A stretch of 64,000 nt of DNA from Echiichthys vipera (taxonomy: Eukaryota; Chordata; Actinopteri; Perciformes; Trachinidae): contig OY829662.1 of the NCBI GenBank assembly GCA_963691815.1, positions 14,657,241 through 14,721,240 of the forward strand. The letters are read 5' to 3'. Shown here one piece after another: positions 1-13,500 of the stretch (position 1 is its first letter; every line of letters starts with the position of its first letter). Made by a program: the position numbers and the translations under genes. The notes beneath the pieces are model-generated. The model worked only from the letters and a program-made list of their open reading frames with translations. It was not told the origin of the DNA and did no database searches.

Positions 1-801
1 AGATATGAACAAGAGAGTATTGTGTATGGGGAATAATATATCCAAATCAGCTCTTTTGCTGCTTAGAGTTAATGGACAGGTTGCATAACCCTGATAAACC
101 TGCGCAAAAAGTAATCTAATGGCAGCACAGTTATCATCTGTGGTTGTCATGGAGCTTGCTAAAAGAGCAGCGTGATAGATAATGACCCTTCAGTCCTTCT
201 TTTTCAGTGTATGTCTTGATTTACTTTGTAGTGAAGCCACAGATGCAGGTTTATGTTTGTAGTTTCTTCTTTATCAGGCACTCTATCACTGATAGAATAC
301 AGACTGACCACTGTGCTGGAAAGCATCCATTGGGGACATAGTTAATGATGTTAATGATGCACACACAGAGAGGCAAAGTACATACCTTTTTTCCCCTATT
401 TGTCTCTCTTTCTTAATTTCTGGCAAAAGAGCACAAAGAGACCTTGCACTGAATATTTTGGAACAGAATTTGAGACTCCAAACTGGAATGACTGTTGAAC
501 CAGATGTTGCGGGTTCATATGGCAACGTGCTGTTTATATGAACAAACATGCTCTGTAGCTTTTCATATACCAGACACTCCGATGAAAATCATTTGAAAAC
601 GTTCCAGTCCCTGTGAACGTCTTATCAGAGTACATTTCTCCCTCACATTGAAACATGGCCTGTGCAAATACAAGACTAAACACAGTGATGACAACTGTTT
701 GATGAAAATGACTCATGTCTCTCACCAGTATTGGATTACAAGAGAAAAACATAAAAAAAAAATATTGCAAAAGGTCATTGTAATGCGGTTTTATAGATAT
801 T

Positions 802-2035
802 TTAAAGGGGACATATTATGCCCATTTTCAGTTTCCTACTTGTAATGTGTGATTCTAATAAAACCAGGGCTTGACATTAACACCAGCTAAATGCGGGTGA
901 ATTTCAGCTGTGGCGGTTAACGCAGTTGCTCCTACTAGCCACTTTGGTTGGACGAATTTAATTGAAGTCTTCCCAAAGGTCATCTGAATTAATAAACTGT
1001 TGGCAAAGTGACACAATGACACTACAACTCCCATGAGCACTCGTGATGGACGACACTTCTGTGCTGGATGGACAAAAACAAAACAAAAAAACAGTTAAGT
1101 TGAGAAACACAGCTACAACTAGAGAAGTAGATCCAGGCGTGATTATCAACTGTCGATATGTGGTGGAAAAAGAAAAGAGTGGAAGGCAGGTAGAGAGTGG
1201 CTAACGTATGATGCACATTTGAAACTGTAAAAGAACACAAAGTTTCAGAAACTCATCTAATATATGGGGGGGGGGGGGGGGTGATGATGAGATGCACATG
1301 AAGGCTGCTTAGATATCCTGTATATAGAGTAATTACTAAGGCTTTCAATTAAATTTAAAATTTTACGAATTGTATGTATTTGCATTACATTAGACTTCAG
1401 TGTTTATTGTTGTTTTAGATAAATTATGTTGTTAATCAATGCTGTATTTAAACAGACAGTGTTCATCTTGCCTTTTTTCAATAGAGTTATCTCTCTAATA
1501 TATATTCTTAATATACTATATATACAAATCTGTGGCTAGTGAGAATGCTGAGTGGCTAGTAAGTTTTGAAAACCACTAGCCACAGTGGCTGGTGAGCAAA
1601 AAAAGTTAGTGTCCAGCCCTGACTAAAACATACTTACATACTTTAATATTCAAAAAACAAAACAAAATTATTTTTCTCATACTGTCTGTCTTAATATACC
1701 TGTATTCACTCTGTCTGAAACGATCCGTTTTCGCGCCTGTTTCTTTAAGCCCCTGTCCCGAAAAACAAACCCAGACTGATTGCTTAGTGTTTCTCTGTCT
1801 TCTGCATCTGCTTTCTTGGCCTCTCTGCATGTCACTGTCTGTAGTTGGGGAAATGACTGTAACAGCACTTTCTACCTATAGTATAGTTGTCCTGATCGCT
1901 CGTTTAAAGGCACAACTTCTGAACAGTTTCTGTGTACATTTTTCTGTGGATTGTGAGCTTTGATACTTTCACAGTATTTATACAGCACCTCAATCTACTT
2001 TATGATTAAAAAAAGTTTTTACGACATAGGACCTC
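802..2035. mobile_element. TTAA-type non-autonomous DNA element, split by a hAT insertion
   Basis: The left end is TTAAAGGGGACATATTATGC (from 802). The body resumes after 1629 with TCATACTGTCTGTCTTAATA and CCCCTGTCCCGAAAA, and ends near AGGACC at about 2032. A segment around 1908-1960 (CTCGTTTAAAGGCACAACTT, ACATTTTTCTCTGTGG-like) matches the complement of 63750-63812, so a second copy lies at the other window edge. The TTAA end suggests piggyBac-like mobility; the right TTAA is not preserved. Without the insertion the element is roughly 470 bp. Confidence 0.7.
865..1621. mobile_element. hAT-type MITE (757 bp) with terminal repeats and 8-bp target duplication
   Basis: Starts CAGGGCTTGACATTAAC and ends with the complement of CAGGGCTGGACACTAAC (15 of 17 match). 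It is flanked by AATAAAAC (857-864) and ACTAAAAC (1622-1629), a 7-of-8 target duplication typical of hAT elements. Internal GGCTAGTG and CACTAGCCAC motifs recur near both ends. No transposase frame is visible. A 16-G run lies at 1266-1281 inside it. Confidence 0.8.
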
Positions 2036-5000
2036 TCCTTTCCATAGGACCTAAATCTTGTATCTAGACCAATACATAAACTGTCAAGCTCAAACTTTTG
2101 TTTTGCGAATTGGAAGGCTAACGTTTCTTTAGAAAATAACAAGGGTCTGTTGAAAAAGCTATCCTCTTCAAACTCTTGTGCAGCCCTTGAAGGAAAACAT
2201 GTGCTGAGAAGACAATGTTTACTTAAACTGTAACTGTCCTTAAAATTCCCCATCCATCAATAAATATTTGTTATACTGAGAGTTATTTACATCCATGTAT
2301 TAAATGTTCTAGGTCACAGAATGAGTTCAAGAGCATGTAAAAGCAGTATTTGCAGTATGAGTTTATGATTTTACCGCAGCTCTGGTTGAATAAATCCATA
2401 TCCCAAAACATTGGTGTGCACCTGTGAACAATTTTATGCAATAAAGATTAATTTATTTAAATACACTTCCACATTCACATCCCAGTGATACATATGGTGC
2501 CTTCATTTAATTTACTGAAGTGGGTTTGCACGGAGCAATGTATTTGGCAACTCTTCTTAGCTGCACTATGCTAACAACTTAATTCACCACAAACACAAAC
2601 TGGCTAAGTACAGCTGCTATTTCCAGGCAGGTTGGGGAAAAGTCAGCCAGGGGACATCACGTCTGTCAATGTCACTTACCGACAGAAGTTCACAAATCCC
2701 ATTGTCTCTCCACTTAGACATTTTCTTGCTGTCTTTGTGTAAATTGCCCGCGGTTTGTTTTTTTCCTGTGCTGGCCACAGCATCATACAAAACATTATCG
2801 ACACTCCGGTCCGACTGATTCGGACATTTGCGTTCCCACAGGTAATGTCTCGATAATTTCAGGTTTGTAGTGCATGTTGGAAAGGGCTCTAGATAACATT
2901 ACGTTCGCCAAACACATTGATTGGTGTTCACCCTAAAAGTCCTTTCTCTTGTAATGTTAAAAGTGAAACAAAATGACTGAACATATAAAAATTAAGCATC
3001 TAACTCCGGTTTTGCATGTCCAAGTTTATTGTGTTATGTAAGAATGAAATAACATTCTAATCTGTCCTTTATCCTACTTTAAACGGATAGGACTTAAGCA
3101 CTGAGCTGCAATACAAGAACAGAGCAGGTAGGTCTCGGCTCATGTATACTGTACCTACGAAAAATAATGCACTATTTAATTCATATAACCCACATAATTA
3201 ATTTAACAGGCATAACAACAGTAACTTCAAAGTCTGATCGTCACTCAGAGGACAGAACTGGGTGAATTTCCCTTTATGAACCGTTCATTTTAAATATCCA
3301 TGTCTGCAGTATCTCTACTTGACCACCCGTACCAAAGCACTGCCACTTTTCCAGAGTGTTTTGAAAGGGCTTCACCACATGTGCGCAACAGAGGGGCCAA
3401 ATATCAGTGGAATTATATTTAAGCAGGAAAATAGGTTTTAACTTGACAACAGCAATATGCCTCTTCTCCTTTCTCTTGAGGTATTTTGTTGCCTGCTTCT
3501 CACTGGGTGGTAACGGTTCTGAGGTCTTTGGTTATACTGTGGAACAATGACAGAGTTGAGAGAATGAAAGATGGTTTCATAATATGGAAAAGTTTGTGGG
3601 ATGAAGAGTTGGAGCCAGGCTTTTCTCTCGAGGTCCGACTGTGGATCTGAGCCTACGTGCTTCTCTGCTCCAGCCTCCAGCCAGAATAGTGATCTTCACA
3701 CAAACATAGGGCCAAGGGGGAGTTCAGACCAGACCAGAGCGTCAGTCTGGTTTCAGCATTTGGTCCAGAACCAAGTTTAGTGGCCATATGTCAGAAAAAT
3801 CCAACTTCAATCAAATGTTAATTAAACAGTCACACAAAACAGTCTTTTGTCTGTAGCAGAATTATGTGTTTCTGTATGATTTATTGTCTATAAACAAGCA
3901 AGCAAACAAAAGGAACAAATAAATCCTGCCTCCCTCTCTTGCTCTGGTAAAAAAAAGGTGCATTCTGCCTCCCCTTCTATATAAGCCCAGGTGCCCACAG
4001 TATTAACCAATTCCCAAACAAAACAAAATTACTAATTATGCGACAAGAAAATAATCAAAGCCTACAAAACATTTTCGAATCTTGAATACTCAACAAAACA
4101 ACACAACGAAATATAGACAACAAATAACTACCTCCAACATCAAAACAAGTAAAAGAAAAACAAACAGCAACAACAACAATACAACATGCTATCATTATAA
4201 TATGTTTTATTCATATATTTACTGCCACAGTATTATTTTAGCTCTCCACCACACATCCCATAACGCACTCCTATTCCTTGCTCCACACATTAACATGCAG
4301 GATCACTGCTATATCACTATGTATGTATGTCATACTTTTTTCTTTTTTGTCACATTATTTCACCAATAAAAAAATAAATAAAATAAAAGTTTATTATGTC
4401 CTGCTATCAGGGTTATATAAATCTAATAATAATCAAGCATGTGTCATTAAGCTACTGTATATACACGTAAACCGGAATTTAGTCCAAACAACCAAAATAT
4501 GTTAAATTATGTCTATGTCTGTGTTCTAGCTTTGAATGACAATTCCTCTAATTATGTAGCGGAGCTAATTATTTCAACCTGACAGCAAGATTATAGTGCT
4601 GAGTCTGAATCAGTAACCAGTAGGAGAAGAAAGCAAAACAAGAGGCTGCTAATGATAATGATTAAAGATTAGTGGGGAAAGCAGAAGCCAGCAGGGGCAA
4701 CACTCAGGACATTAGTCTGGATCAGCAGATATGTTTTGTTGAACTTCTTGTTTTTGTGTCCCAAAACCTCATGCTAACAAAGGATATTATCCCACCATGG
4801 TTCTGTCATCCAGCCTCCTCAGAAAGGTCAGACTACTACAACAGTAATGGAGACATGTTCTGTTATATATCCAAATGTTCAAGACCCATTTTCCCTGTCA
4901 GAGCAATTTAGTGTTTGCTTTAATTTCAGTCCATTTTGTGCAGCAGGAAGTGAAGTTGCAAAACAAAACTGATGACTGAACTGGGGGGGTTTACATTTGT

Positions 5001-6160
5001 CACAATACTTAATATCATCAGTGGACGTACTAAAGCTATTAGTGGACCAAGGTAATCATATTGCTTATCAACCCGATATAGCCTAGACACTGAGTCAGGG
5101 ACACCGAACCCTGTTACCTTTGGCTGTCCTATAAAGGCATAACCTGCTCAATGCCTGCGTCACTACAACAATAGAGAGGGGAAAGGGGCAATTTAAAAAA
5201 AAACCTATCCTAAATTATAATAATGACGTAATCCACTTGTTTTGCTCCAGATTTCACTTGATATTACATGGAAGTTTGTAATAAACAGCAAAGTTATGCA
5301 GATCTGAAGCTCCTCTAAAGAAGGAAGTTTAATTTATACCTTTTTTTTCTCTTTTGTTTTTGGGGGATGCTGTTACATGAAGATTCACATTAAAGTTACA
5401 ACAAATCACATAATCTTCTGCTGTCTTGAAAAGGCAGCCTAATAATTACCTGAAAGAATCCAAGTGCATTCTTGCATTGCTACAGTAGATCCCTTTTTAA
5501 GTTTTGGTTAGATTTATGTGGAATAAAACAGCTGCCTGGGGCAACACACAATTAAACTGTTTAACATGATTCAAGTCTGATTAATAACCCATCTTACAAA
5601 TGAACGACTTGCAGATGTCTGACACTGACATCCAGCTTTCATTGCCATAGTAATAACACTAAGACATCTGCTTAAAGAATATCACAATGTAAAGAAGTAT
5701 TGTGCACTTGACCAATGACTTTGAGGTATTTTCTACTGCTGCAACACTGATGCTTACACATTAATGCATTGATAATTATGATCCAATAATATTATTTATA
5801 TTATTCTGAAATGTGTCAATGGGAATAAAGAGATGTCTAATTTAACTTTATTAACAATATGTTGTTTTCTGGCACTAGGGGTCTCACTATCAATACAATA
5901 ACAAAAGAGGGACATTTTGATGACGTGAGTTGTTGTCTTTTTTGTCAATCAGCATATTGCTGATGAAAATCTATTTGATGTGACTCAGGCCTAAACAGCT
6001 TAATATTCATGGACAATGTATCAAAGTTTTGTTCCCATTACATTTAGTTTAACTTTAACGAGTAAGCAAGCTAAGTTTAGCCAGCTGGTTGAATGCATGA
6101 ATGCAACATTGGCTGCTTTGTAACATTAACCAACAAAAGAATTTTCAAACGGCAAGGAAG
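2036..6160. other. Gene-free stretch
   Basis: No exon-like open frame with splice sites, no clear repeat ends and no RNA gene seen on either strand. Short AT-rich and A-rich tracts only (for example around 4080-4400). Confidence 0.5.
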
Positions 6161-6164
6161 TAAA

Positions 6165-6250
6165 TAAGTAAAATTTATTCATAAAGCGCTTTTCACAGGC
6201 AAAAGTCACAAAGTGCTTTACAAGGGCATAAAACAACATACAGGGCAATG
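6165..6250. repeat. Fragment of a teleost dispersed repeat
   Basis: AAATTTATTCATAAAGCGCT followed by TTTCACAGG and AAAGTGCTTTACAAGG resembles the TTTATTTATAAAGCGCTTT-type retroposon motif common in fish genomes. Family not certain. Confidence 0.45.
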
Positions 6251-9200
6251 TCACATATTAGTGTCTTCTCTGGGGTTGCTGGTTTAGACTATTCACTGGG
6301 AGAAGAGCTGACAGCATTTCTGGAAACGGACCAGAGACCTTTAGTTAGGTGCAGTGGCAATTTGTTATGCTTTAGAAAATCTCATACACAGTGTGTATGG
6401 GCTATAACAAAACACGATACTTGAATGCTTGAGGCAAACTGAGAGCTACCTATCTAGCCTGTCCCTTGAGGCTGCAAACACTCACCATAATTAGTCATAC
6501 TCCCATACAAATATTCAATATAAGATAAAATTAAAGCATTAATGATGACCCATGTTATTCTATTGTATATACTAAGAATCATGCCTCGCACTTGTTGAGA
6601 CACACCTTTATGGTGTACAGTGCGACATGTTGGACTGTGAAACATAAAATACAATAAATGTAATGTTAGTCCCTGCAAAGAAAATTATGGGAAGAATTTC
6701 AAAAACTAAATATTGATATTGCAATCACAAATTACAGTTTGGTTAACTGAAAAAAATGATGTGTAAATAGAGAAATATATTGGCATCTACATTTTTGCAC
6801 ATGTATGTCATTGATTTCTTAGAAACAGCTTTGCTGATAAGGAGCACTGCATCTTATCTCCTCAGTGAGCTAATAGATCGCTCTCTCATTCATCAAGTCT
6901 TTTATGTTATTAGTCAAAACACATCCCACAGTCTCAGGAATCTCAGATGGATGAGATTGTTTTTTGCGTTTCTTAGTTTGCTCCCTGCGACATTATGCCA
7001 GTTTTATGGAGCATGAAACCACAGACTACAACAACAAAAAAAATCTGTACTATTTCAGACAGATAATACAGAGGACATTTTGTCTGAAAGGTTTTATGTT
7101 CATGATAACATGTCTGTGGCTCTCTCAAAAGACTATGAGTTCAATGAAAACAAAACACAGCAGTGTTCCCTTCACTTAAGCCTTGTTTGTTGCAAACCGG
7201 TCTGTCATTTAGTCCAAATAGCTAGATCTCTAAAATAAAGTCACTTTTCCCAGCCTCTGCCTGCTTCTAACTCACTTTTATGTTTTGCGTGAATGTGCCC
7301 AGGGACAGTTGTTTATCCATTAACGCATGTGAAGAGTCAAATATTGTTTTGTGGTTACATTATAAAACAATTGCTTTCATTTCCTTTCGTTGTATGTCTC
7401 GCCCCTGTGGCCAAATTGACTTCATTTGAAATAAACAGTAGATTCACCGATAAATGCATATTTCATATGATGGAAATAACACCTGACAGTATAGCTAGAA
7501 CATTACTTTGAATGCTGCTTGTCGTTGGTGCCCTTAAGCCTTTTATTACAAACCTAATATGCCTTCTGTAATAAACAGCGGAAGAACATAGTTAGTGGGT
7601 TATTGTTTTGCTCACACCTTGGCCTCTGATATAGAAACAATCCCGAGGGATGCGCATATTAGTCATTTGCAGAACCGTGTGTCACCGATGAGGGACTAAT
7701 CATTTCCTGCTAAAAAATGTGGCAGGTCAATTAGGTCACAGCACTCTGCATTCAAAGTGACATGCTGAGCTGCATCAGATCAGGTATGCAGATGAGGGCT
7801 AATTTCAGAGCACCATTATTCTGCGTCCATTACAGAGTTTGACTAGTATTCATACAGTGCTATAGAGTATTATATGCTTACTTTGTACCTCAAATTCAAA
7901 GGGAAATACTGGACCTCAACCTAATTTATCAGCTATTTTTACTCCTCAGATTAAGATTTTACAAAATTATCCAATATTTTCCATATTCTGACTGGTCAGC
8001 GTATCCGGATCTTTCCTCATCTGCAGTCTCTGCAGTTGCATCATCAGCCAGGGAATAACTGTTTATGAATATAGATTGATCGTTTTGATACGTTCATATC
8101 TTTAAATTATTTATGGAGTCATTCACTTCAGTGTAAATTTTCAACACGAAATTTAAATTTAATTATGTTATTGTAAAGGGAGAGGAACAATAAATTGGCC
8201 TGCTATAAAAAGCCTGTAATGCATATGTTCACACATTAAAATCTCACACATACCCAACCAATGACAGAACATCATTAAGTTCATATCATTACGATGATCA
8301 TGAGTGCCTCTTCCACCACTGTCAGTTGTATCCTCTTTTTTTCCTCTGATGTGCTCACTCAGGTGGTGTTTTCTTCTCTTTTTTCAAACTAATGGAATCT
8401 ACCACAACTTTAGTGTATATCCTCATGTAAAATAAATAAAAGATAGGTGTTATGCATTAAAATGTTGTAATTGGGCTGATTTATTGGTATGTTTGGTTTA
8501 TAATTGAGTACTGGTGCCTCATGTTTGTGCTTATGGTTTAACAAATGAGGTGCACTTTGAGTTGCAACAAGTTGTGGCCAAAAAAGGTGAAGGAATGTGG
8601 TATACTCTGTGTGCGCATGTTTCCCACCGTAGGGCTCTTGACAACAGTCATTCAGATACAGTAGTGGCTGGAATGGAGGAGATGATTGCCTTTGCAGCTG
8701 AACATCAGCCACTCTCATTGCTGGGGTTATTCACATTTTATGCCCAGCGACTCTCAGATGAAAAAGTCTCAGGGGCAAAAGAATGGAACAGGGAAATGAT
8801 CCAGAGAAATTACAATAGAGAGATAGAACATGGTCTGCATGGGAACACTGCCGGTACTTATCAGGTATAGCCAGTGGAACATGATTATAACCGACTCTCA
8901 GACTAACAAGGTGGAAATTTAAACACCGCAACCCAAATGCAATCTTGCCATAGCTCTGTCTGCATGCAGTGTCGAACACAGCTTCAGAACTCCTGGTTAA
9001 AACCTTTTCATCACATAAATGGGCCCATTAAACCCACTCAACAGAGGACAACTAGCCTCTTAAATCTCTAATTGATTAATCATCCTCACTGTGATTCACT
9101 CTCACAGAAGATATTCAAACAGTGATGAGTGGAAATGTCAAAAACACAAACAAGAGCCTGTTTGTGTGTGTAAGTGTGCATGAGAGGCTTTTATCACTCA

Positions 9201-9268
9201 GTCGACTGAATAAGGTTGTAAATGTCAAACTCTGCTACCCAATATCCTGGCATAGCAAGAACAAATCT
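6250..9268. other. Gene-free stretch with one possible conserved non-coding block
   Basis: No recognisable gene. 7600-7830 is compositionally more balanced than its surroundings and rich in homeodomain-like ATTA/TAAT cores, which could mark a conserved element. A 118-codon open frame at 8514-8870 (+) matches no family I know and is most likely chance. Confidence 0.35.
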
Positions 9269-9810
9269 ATCCGCTGAGGCCTAGTCCACACATGGGTATT
9301 TTTAAAACAGGTTTTTCTCAAAAAATAAGTCCACACAAATGCTGTTTTCACAATTGAAGCTCTGTGAAGAGCATGCCATATAAGCAGGCGATATAACCCT
9401 AAAGCCTAAAGCCATTTTGGCCACCAGAAGGCTACCTGACTACAATGGCACATGGATTGCTCTGTAACGCACTCTGTGCCTCTGGTCCTCAATATAGTAT
9501 AAGAATATCTTTACATGTATATGTAAACATGTAAAAGTAAAAAAAAAGTCCTGTTAGCAAGGTTAAAACCAGCTCTATTTTGCCAAGATTTGGGAGATAA
9601 CAGTGCACCTGGATGTTACAAGCCAGAAACTGGTTTCCCTGTCTACATGCAAATATGGAAATCTTCACCCTGGCCGGATCTTTCCAAAAAGCTTTCAGTT
9701 ACCTAAAATACTGTTTGTGTGTGGGGATGAAACACCAAAACACATTTAAAAAGCTACATTTGAAGAAATTGCCTGTTTACGTGAGATTGTGTGTGGTGGG
9801 ATGTTAACTC
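9268..9810. mobile_element. Probable degenerate MITE
   Basis: AGTCCACACATGGGTATTTT near 9290 and the GTGTGTGGGGATGAAACACC block near 9720, followed by AAAAGCTACATTTGAAGAAA, resemble a fish DNA element with GTCCACAC-type ends. The two ends are not cleanly matched, so the limits are approximate. Confidence 0.35.
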
Positions 9811-10024
9811 TTAGCAGCCTTTTTTCAGCTTCCAACACTGGATAATGATTCCCAGCAGGCACTACACAACTTCTCCAGTTTGTATGGTTGGTTATGAATG
9901 GCCTCATTGTAATCAAAGTAATTTCCTTCCAGAGGGGTTTCTGATTGATCACACATTGGAAATAATATGGAAATCTTCAATCAGATTTACATATTCATGC
10001 TAGCGGATGGCAACTTCGACCTCC

Positions 10025-10440
10025 TGGTTTGTCAGTCCACCACTTTAATCAACCGAAATATCTCATCCCAATGGATTGAAATTTTGTGCAGGCATTCATG
10101 ATCTTTTTAGTAATGTTGGTGATCCCTTAAATTTACATAAAGCACCATCATTAGGTCAAAAAGTAAATTTGTTTATTACTTTGGTTTATGATCAAATACC
10201 TACAAAACTCATCAGCATCACTCTGTGTTTAGTGTTAATTAGTAGAGTGTTAGCCTGCTAACACAATGTTGAAAAGGGTAAACATTATAACTGCTAAACA
10301 TAAGCATGTAAGCATTTTTATTTCCTGTAAGCATGTCTTGTTAGCATTTTGCTTCCTCCACCACAGTGCCTATATGCACAGCCGAGCTGCTACATGTTCA
10401 ATGCTTTTCGTGCTTTTCCATGTACATGCTTTTCTTTGCA
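10025..10440 (+). repeat. Copy of a teleost dispersed DNA repeat
   Basis: The recurring fish motif set occurs in order: CCACCACTTTAATC, TGGATTGAAATTTTGTGCAG, GCATTCATGATC, GGTGATCCCTTAAATTT, CATCATTAGGTCAAA, TACTTTGGTTTATGATCAAA, GTGTTTAGTGTTAATTAG, GTTAGCCTGCTAACA, TAAACATTATAACTGCTAAA and GCATGTAAGCATTTT. Family unnamed here. Confidence 0.65.
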
Positions 10441-10499
10441 AGACACCCCCTGCGCAGTATTCAAGCGTTAAAGGATTGGCCAGATGTCAATGCTAACAA

Positions 10500-10960
10500 G
10501 TTTGGGTCCTATCCCCTGCAATCAGCCTATTCAGCTCATAACCAGGGCTTGAGATACCACTGCCCTCTGCTTTTGATATCAACGCACAAGGCACTCTTGA
10601 GTGTCGATATCAAATGCAACCCAGGACTCTGCAGTTCATGTCTCATGTGTGGCTATAGTTATGTTACAAATGCACTTATTTTAACCCCACCGACAATATT
10701 TTCCCAACCATAACCAAGTTGTTTTAACCGTAACCAAATAGTTAATTTTGAATTCAAGAAAGCGACTGCAGTGGAGCATCACAGTTTTATGCACAGAGCT
10801 ACCCAGTGCATTGACTAGTGACGCCAAAGGGTCCTGACAAAACGGCCATCTGTAACGAGTTGGGATGAGGACAGGTTGGACAAATGGGGCTATTCTGACC
10901 CTAACCACTCAAGGTCCATGCCTAACCTCAGCCATCTGCCTTACCGTTCACACAAGGTGT
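10500..10960. repeat. Possible dispersed repeat
   Basis: Contains the palindromic TGATATCAACG / TGTCGATATCAAATGCAACC pair (10575-10620) and runs of ACCATAACCAAGT / CCGTAACCAAAT (10708-10740), which resemble repeat tails seen in other fish. No protein-coding evidence despite a 115-codon frame. Confidence 0.3.
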
Positions 10961-13350
10961 CTTGCCAAGAAAAATAGTGGGATTCATGATAATGCAGCTG
11001 CTACAGTAGCTCTGCTGTAGGCTACATGTACAATACAGTGTGATTCTTCATTGTAGGCATTTGCAATGAATAAATTATATGTGACGTACATCATGTTTGT
11101 GAATTTCAGCTCCACTTAATATTTTACATGTACCTTCCAGTCCAATTCTCAAGTTAATTACACTCTTCAGTATGCCATTACACTGTTGGCAGAAAGGTTT
11201 GCCAACTAAATCCACTTTGCTTTTGCCATTTTACGCTCAAATGCACTTAAATGCGCACTTCCATATGAGAATCCTCATGTAAATGACACATAATCATTAA
11301 ACACGTAGGTGGCAAACACTTTTTAATTACACCACTTGGGATTGAAGAAGCAGGAAAAGCCCAATCACCTCTCTACTCATAATTCTGCTGCCCTCTCGGT
11401 GCCCTGCTCGTGTTTTCATCGGCTTCTCTAGTTTGCCAGTGTTTTTAATGGCTGCTGGGCAGAGCATGTCACGCTGTCGACCACAACGGGCCAAAAAGAT
11501 TAATGACATCCTGGAAGCACTTTTCTTGCCTTTACTATCCCACAGAACCAGTTAGGATGTATGGTGTTAAATGAAAATAAAGTGAAAGTGTGCGTAATCA
11601 AACAGAGCCTTTAGCTGACAGGGCAATCATCTCGTCAGAGATGATGCCGGTGCCATGGCACGGCCGGCAAAACAGTCAAGAGAAAATCATCCCCCTTACT
11701 CGTAAACTTGAAAGGGGCTTTTGAGGGTCTGTAGTGGTTGGAGGATAAGAACTGCAGAACACTGACCTTTACATAATGAAATGCAGATGAGGAGGCCTGA
11801 GCTATTCTACAGATATTCATGGATGCTCCAAAAGGTCACATAACAATGCTGTTCTGACTTCCCCAATTTAACATCTTCTAACTCCTTGACATGTATGCTG
11901 GAGATGGCAATGATAAACAATACAGTTTAATTATGAACTCTGTACATAGAGTGTAATTGTTTGCAAATGTCCATGTGTGTATGTGACATTGAGAATTACT
12001 GTAACATTATGTATCTGCCTGAAAAAGCTACTTCTCATCAAAAATTGTATCATTAAATCTGTAAGATGTTTGGTGATGTATTTGTAACTAGACAAGTATA
12101 CATTCATCCATCTACAATGATGTTTGATTGCATTTAGATGACATATTTAACCGTCTAAAACAAAACAGCTGCAGGAAATAATGCTTTAATGCCTGATGAT
12201 GAATGGCAAAAGGCTTCTTTCTAGGGTCTCTCTTATACAATGTGAGAATATCCGCGGGTGGATTCTTTGAAACTTAACAATTGCTCACCATAAGAGGTCA
12301 TTTTTAACACATAGTCAGTTCACTTTGAAGCTCTGTTTTAATTTCAACTTAGAAGAGAACAAATTGGAAATGTTTGAGGACAAGTCCTTCATCTCTCGCT
12401 CTTCTGAATTAATCATGGGTAGCATAATTTCCATTATTTTAGAAAGAAACAACCACGACTCTCTTAGCAGGTAAATTAAAGTCAAAACACTCAATTCATG
12501 CTTGGTATTCTTCAACTTAATTTAATGTGTAGAGGAAACTCACAGCAGTGGATTCATGCAACTTATCATTTCATATCAAAATACTTTGTAAAATTACTTA
12601 ATAAAACATAAAACAACAAAAGTCTAGTGGATTCCACAATATTTCTGTGTGTTTTACAGTGTGAACAGGAAACAGGCATGAATCTACAGTAACATAAATC
12701 AATGAAACCACCACAACAGTAAATTCCAAGTCTTACAGGCCTCTCAACAAAATATTTGAGATATATATATATATATATATATATATAGTGTTGTGTCACA
12801 GGTTTTCATCCTGCTCATTAGTGCTGGCTGTGTGGCTCTGTGAAAAGGGGCTGCCCTGTGGCCCAGGGCGTCTCTGTCCTGATGTAGCATGGCTCTAAAT
12901 TAGTAGGAGCTGTGTTACAACCGGCTCTAATTTAAACTGACTAAGAGCCGACCATGCAGGATCACGCCGTTAAGGTTAACATGTGAGACCTGAATATGAG
13001 AGACATCCGCTCTGTGAGTTTGACTACGTGGTTGCGCTTGCTGCATGTGTGTGTATCTCAGTGCCTTGCTGCAGTGTTTATTTAACTTTGGCTGTCCTTC
13101 AGCATCAAGCAGCCCTGTCTCCTAGAAATTGTGTTATTTATACAACTACTTTGTAACAGTAAATAAGTTTCGCAGGAAACATAATCCCAACGGATTACGT
13201 TACTTTAAATCAACATAATTAATGTAACTGTTAGGTTGTAAAATGTTGATAGTCAATGTAGCAGTAAAATCTTCACTCAAAGAATTTAATATTTTTTTCT
13301 GATAATATGTTGCGACATAAAATCATCTGACATATCAACACCTAGAAAAA
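10960..13350. other. Gene-free stretch with palindrome-rich candidate regulatory block
   Basis: No gene seen. 11220-11720 has balanced composition and dense short palindromes, including ATCATCTC-GTCA-GAGATGAT (11626-11645) and GTGCCATGGCAC (11650-11661) inside TGCCGG...CCGGCA (11645-11669). It reads like a conserved non-coding element, but conservation was not tested. An (AT)13 tract is listed separately. Confidence 0.35.
12761..12787. repeat. (AT)n microsatellite
   Basis: 27 bp of uninterrupted AT dinucleotide repeat. Confidence 0.95.
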
Positions 13351-13354
13351 GTCC

Positions 13355-13500
13355 ACCCTTGTAGTAGCTGATTGCCAAGATATTTTATAGAGATATTCAT
13401 CGATAGCATATAATCATTCCTACCAACCTTACATAAAGCACCACTGCCAGATCACAGTTCCTATTTTACCAAGCCATGACAAACAAATGACCTGACAAGG
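13355..13500 (+). repeat. Second, partial copy of the 10.0-10.4 kb dispersed repeat
   Basis: AGCTGATTGCCAAGATATTT, AGAGATATTCATCGATAG, CCTTACATAAAGCACCACT and TGACAAACAAATGACCTG follow the same order as the repeat at 10025-10440 but are more diverged. Confidence 0.45.

Noticed and set aside
8514..8870. 118-codon plus-strand frame ending near a CAG|GTATAG donor-like site
   Set aside because: No recognisable domain, no matching acceptor, and several similar-length chance frames exist in the window. Cross-species coding conservation would be needed to revive it.
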